Positions 13,523 to 13,552 of a DNA stretch of 13,552 nucleotides are shown here, piece by piece. The notes under the pieces are model-generated. The model saw only the letters and a list, made by a program, of their open reading frames with translations. It was not told the DNA's origin and made no database searches. The stretch covers positions 1 through 13,552 of the forward strand of contig DATMZG010000124.1 of assembly GCA_035560415.1 (NCBI GenBank), given 5' to 3'. The stretch is from DATMXT01 sp035560415 (lineage in GTDB: Bacteria; Bacillota; Clostridia; Oscillospirales; Feifaniaceae). The first letter of the stretch is position 1, and the number at the start of each line of letters is the position of its first letter. Position numbers and translations under genes: made by a program.

Positions 13523-13552
13523 ATAACTTTTCCCTTGCAAAAACTGTTAGGG

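Larger units (their letters stand above)
12999..13552. other. AT-rich region without a convincing gene
   Basis: These 554 bases have lower GC than the rest and no frame longer than about 75 codons with a ribosome binding site. They include a GC-rich near-palindrome around GGGAATTCCC (about 13108-13122), a rightward promoter (13177-13205), and inverted repeats near 13304-13318, 13411-13448 and 13505-13522. No tRNA, rRNA, SRP or tmRNA signature was seen. A leader of a gene beyond the window or a small RNA are both possible. Confidence 0.6.

Overview
The window looks like chromosomal DNA from a GC-rich, anaerobic, spore-forming member of the Clostridia; an Oscillospiraceae-like lineage is a guess. 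The evidence is strong AGGAGG-type ribosome binding sites, a BclB-type exosporium collagen-like protein, a DUF378 membrane protein, a three-subunit molybdenum hydroxylase and a FAD/Rieske oxidoreductase of a type I associate with clostridia. I see no transposase, integrase, phage gene, tRNA, rRNA or CRISPR array. Species-level identity cannot be read from the sequence.

Layout. Bases 1-1604 (+ strand) hold a DEDDh exonuclease/BRCT protein behind a good sigma-A-like promoter, then a tiny EF-hand/polyacidic protein, closed by a strong hairpin terminator. Bases 1623-5249 (- strand) are an overlapping operon transcribed as large molybdopterin subunit, FAD subunit, [2Fe-2S] subunit. Its substrate is unknown. 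Upstream of it, separated by a terminator and an operator-like dyad, lies a same-strand helix-turn-helix protein with a large uncharacterised C-terminal region (5378-6937). That gene has a clear promoter with a direct repeat at its start. A 326-base divergent region follows. It leads to two + strand genes: a DUF378 membrane protein (7264-7479) and a FAD-dependent oxidoreductase ending in a compact Rieske domain (7533-8834). A bidirectional terminator separates these from a convergent YyaL/DUF255 thioredoxin-domain protein (8882-10768, - strand).

Bases 10907-12776 form the most distinctive part: a 567-residue collagen-like protein. It has a tyrosine-rich decapeptide repeat at the N-terminus, about 113 Gly-X-Y triplets (ten containing cysteine), and a C-terminal domain of the BclB exosporium family. 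A sigma-E-like -10 element lies upstream, which fits mother-cell expression during sporulation. A terminator shared with a convergent 56-residue small protein (12828-12998, - strand) follows. The last ~550 bases are AT-rich, have no convincing gene, and contain a good rightward promoter and several inverted repeats. They may be the leader of a gene beyond the window or an RNA gene.

The redox genes (molybdenum hydroxylase, FAD/Rieske protein) are near one another, but nothing in the sequence ties them into one pathway. Four of the nine proposed starts are non-ATG (two TTG, two GTG), chosen because the ribosome binding sites and overlaps fit them best. All promoter and hairpin calls were made by eye.
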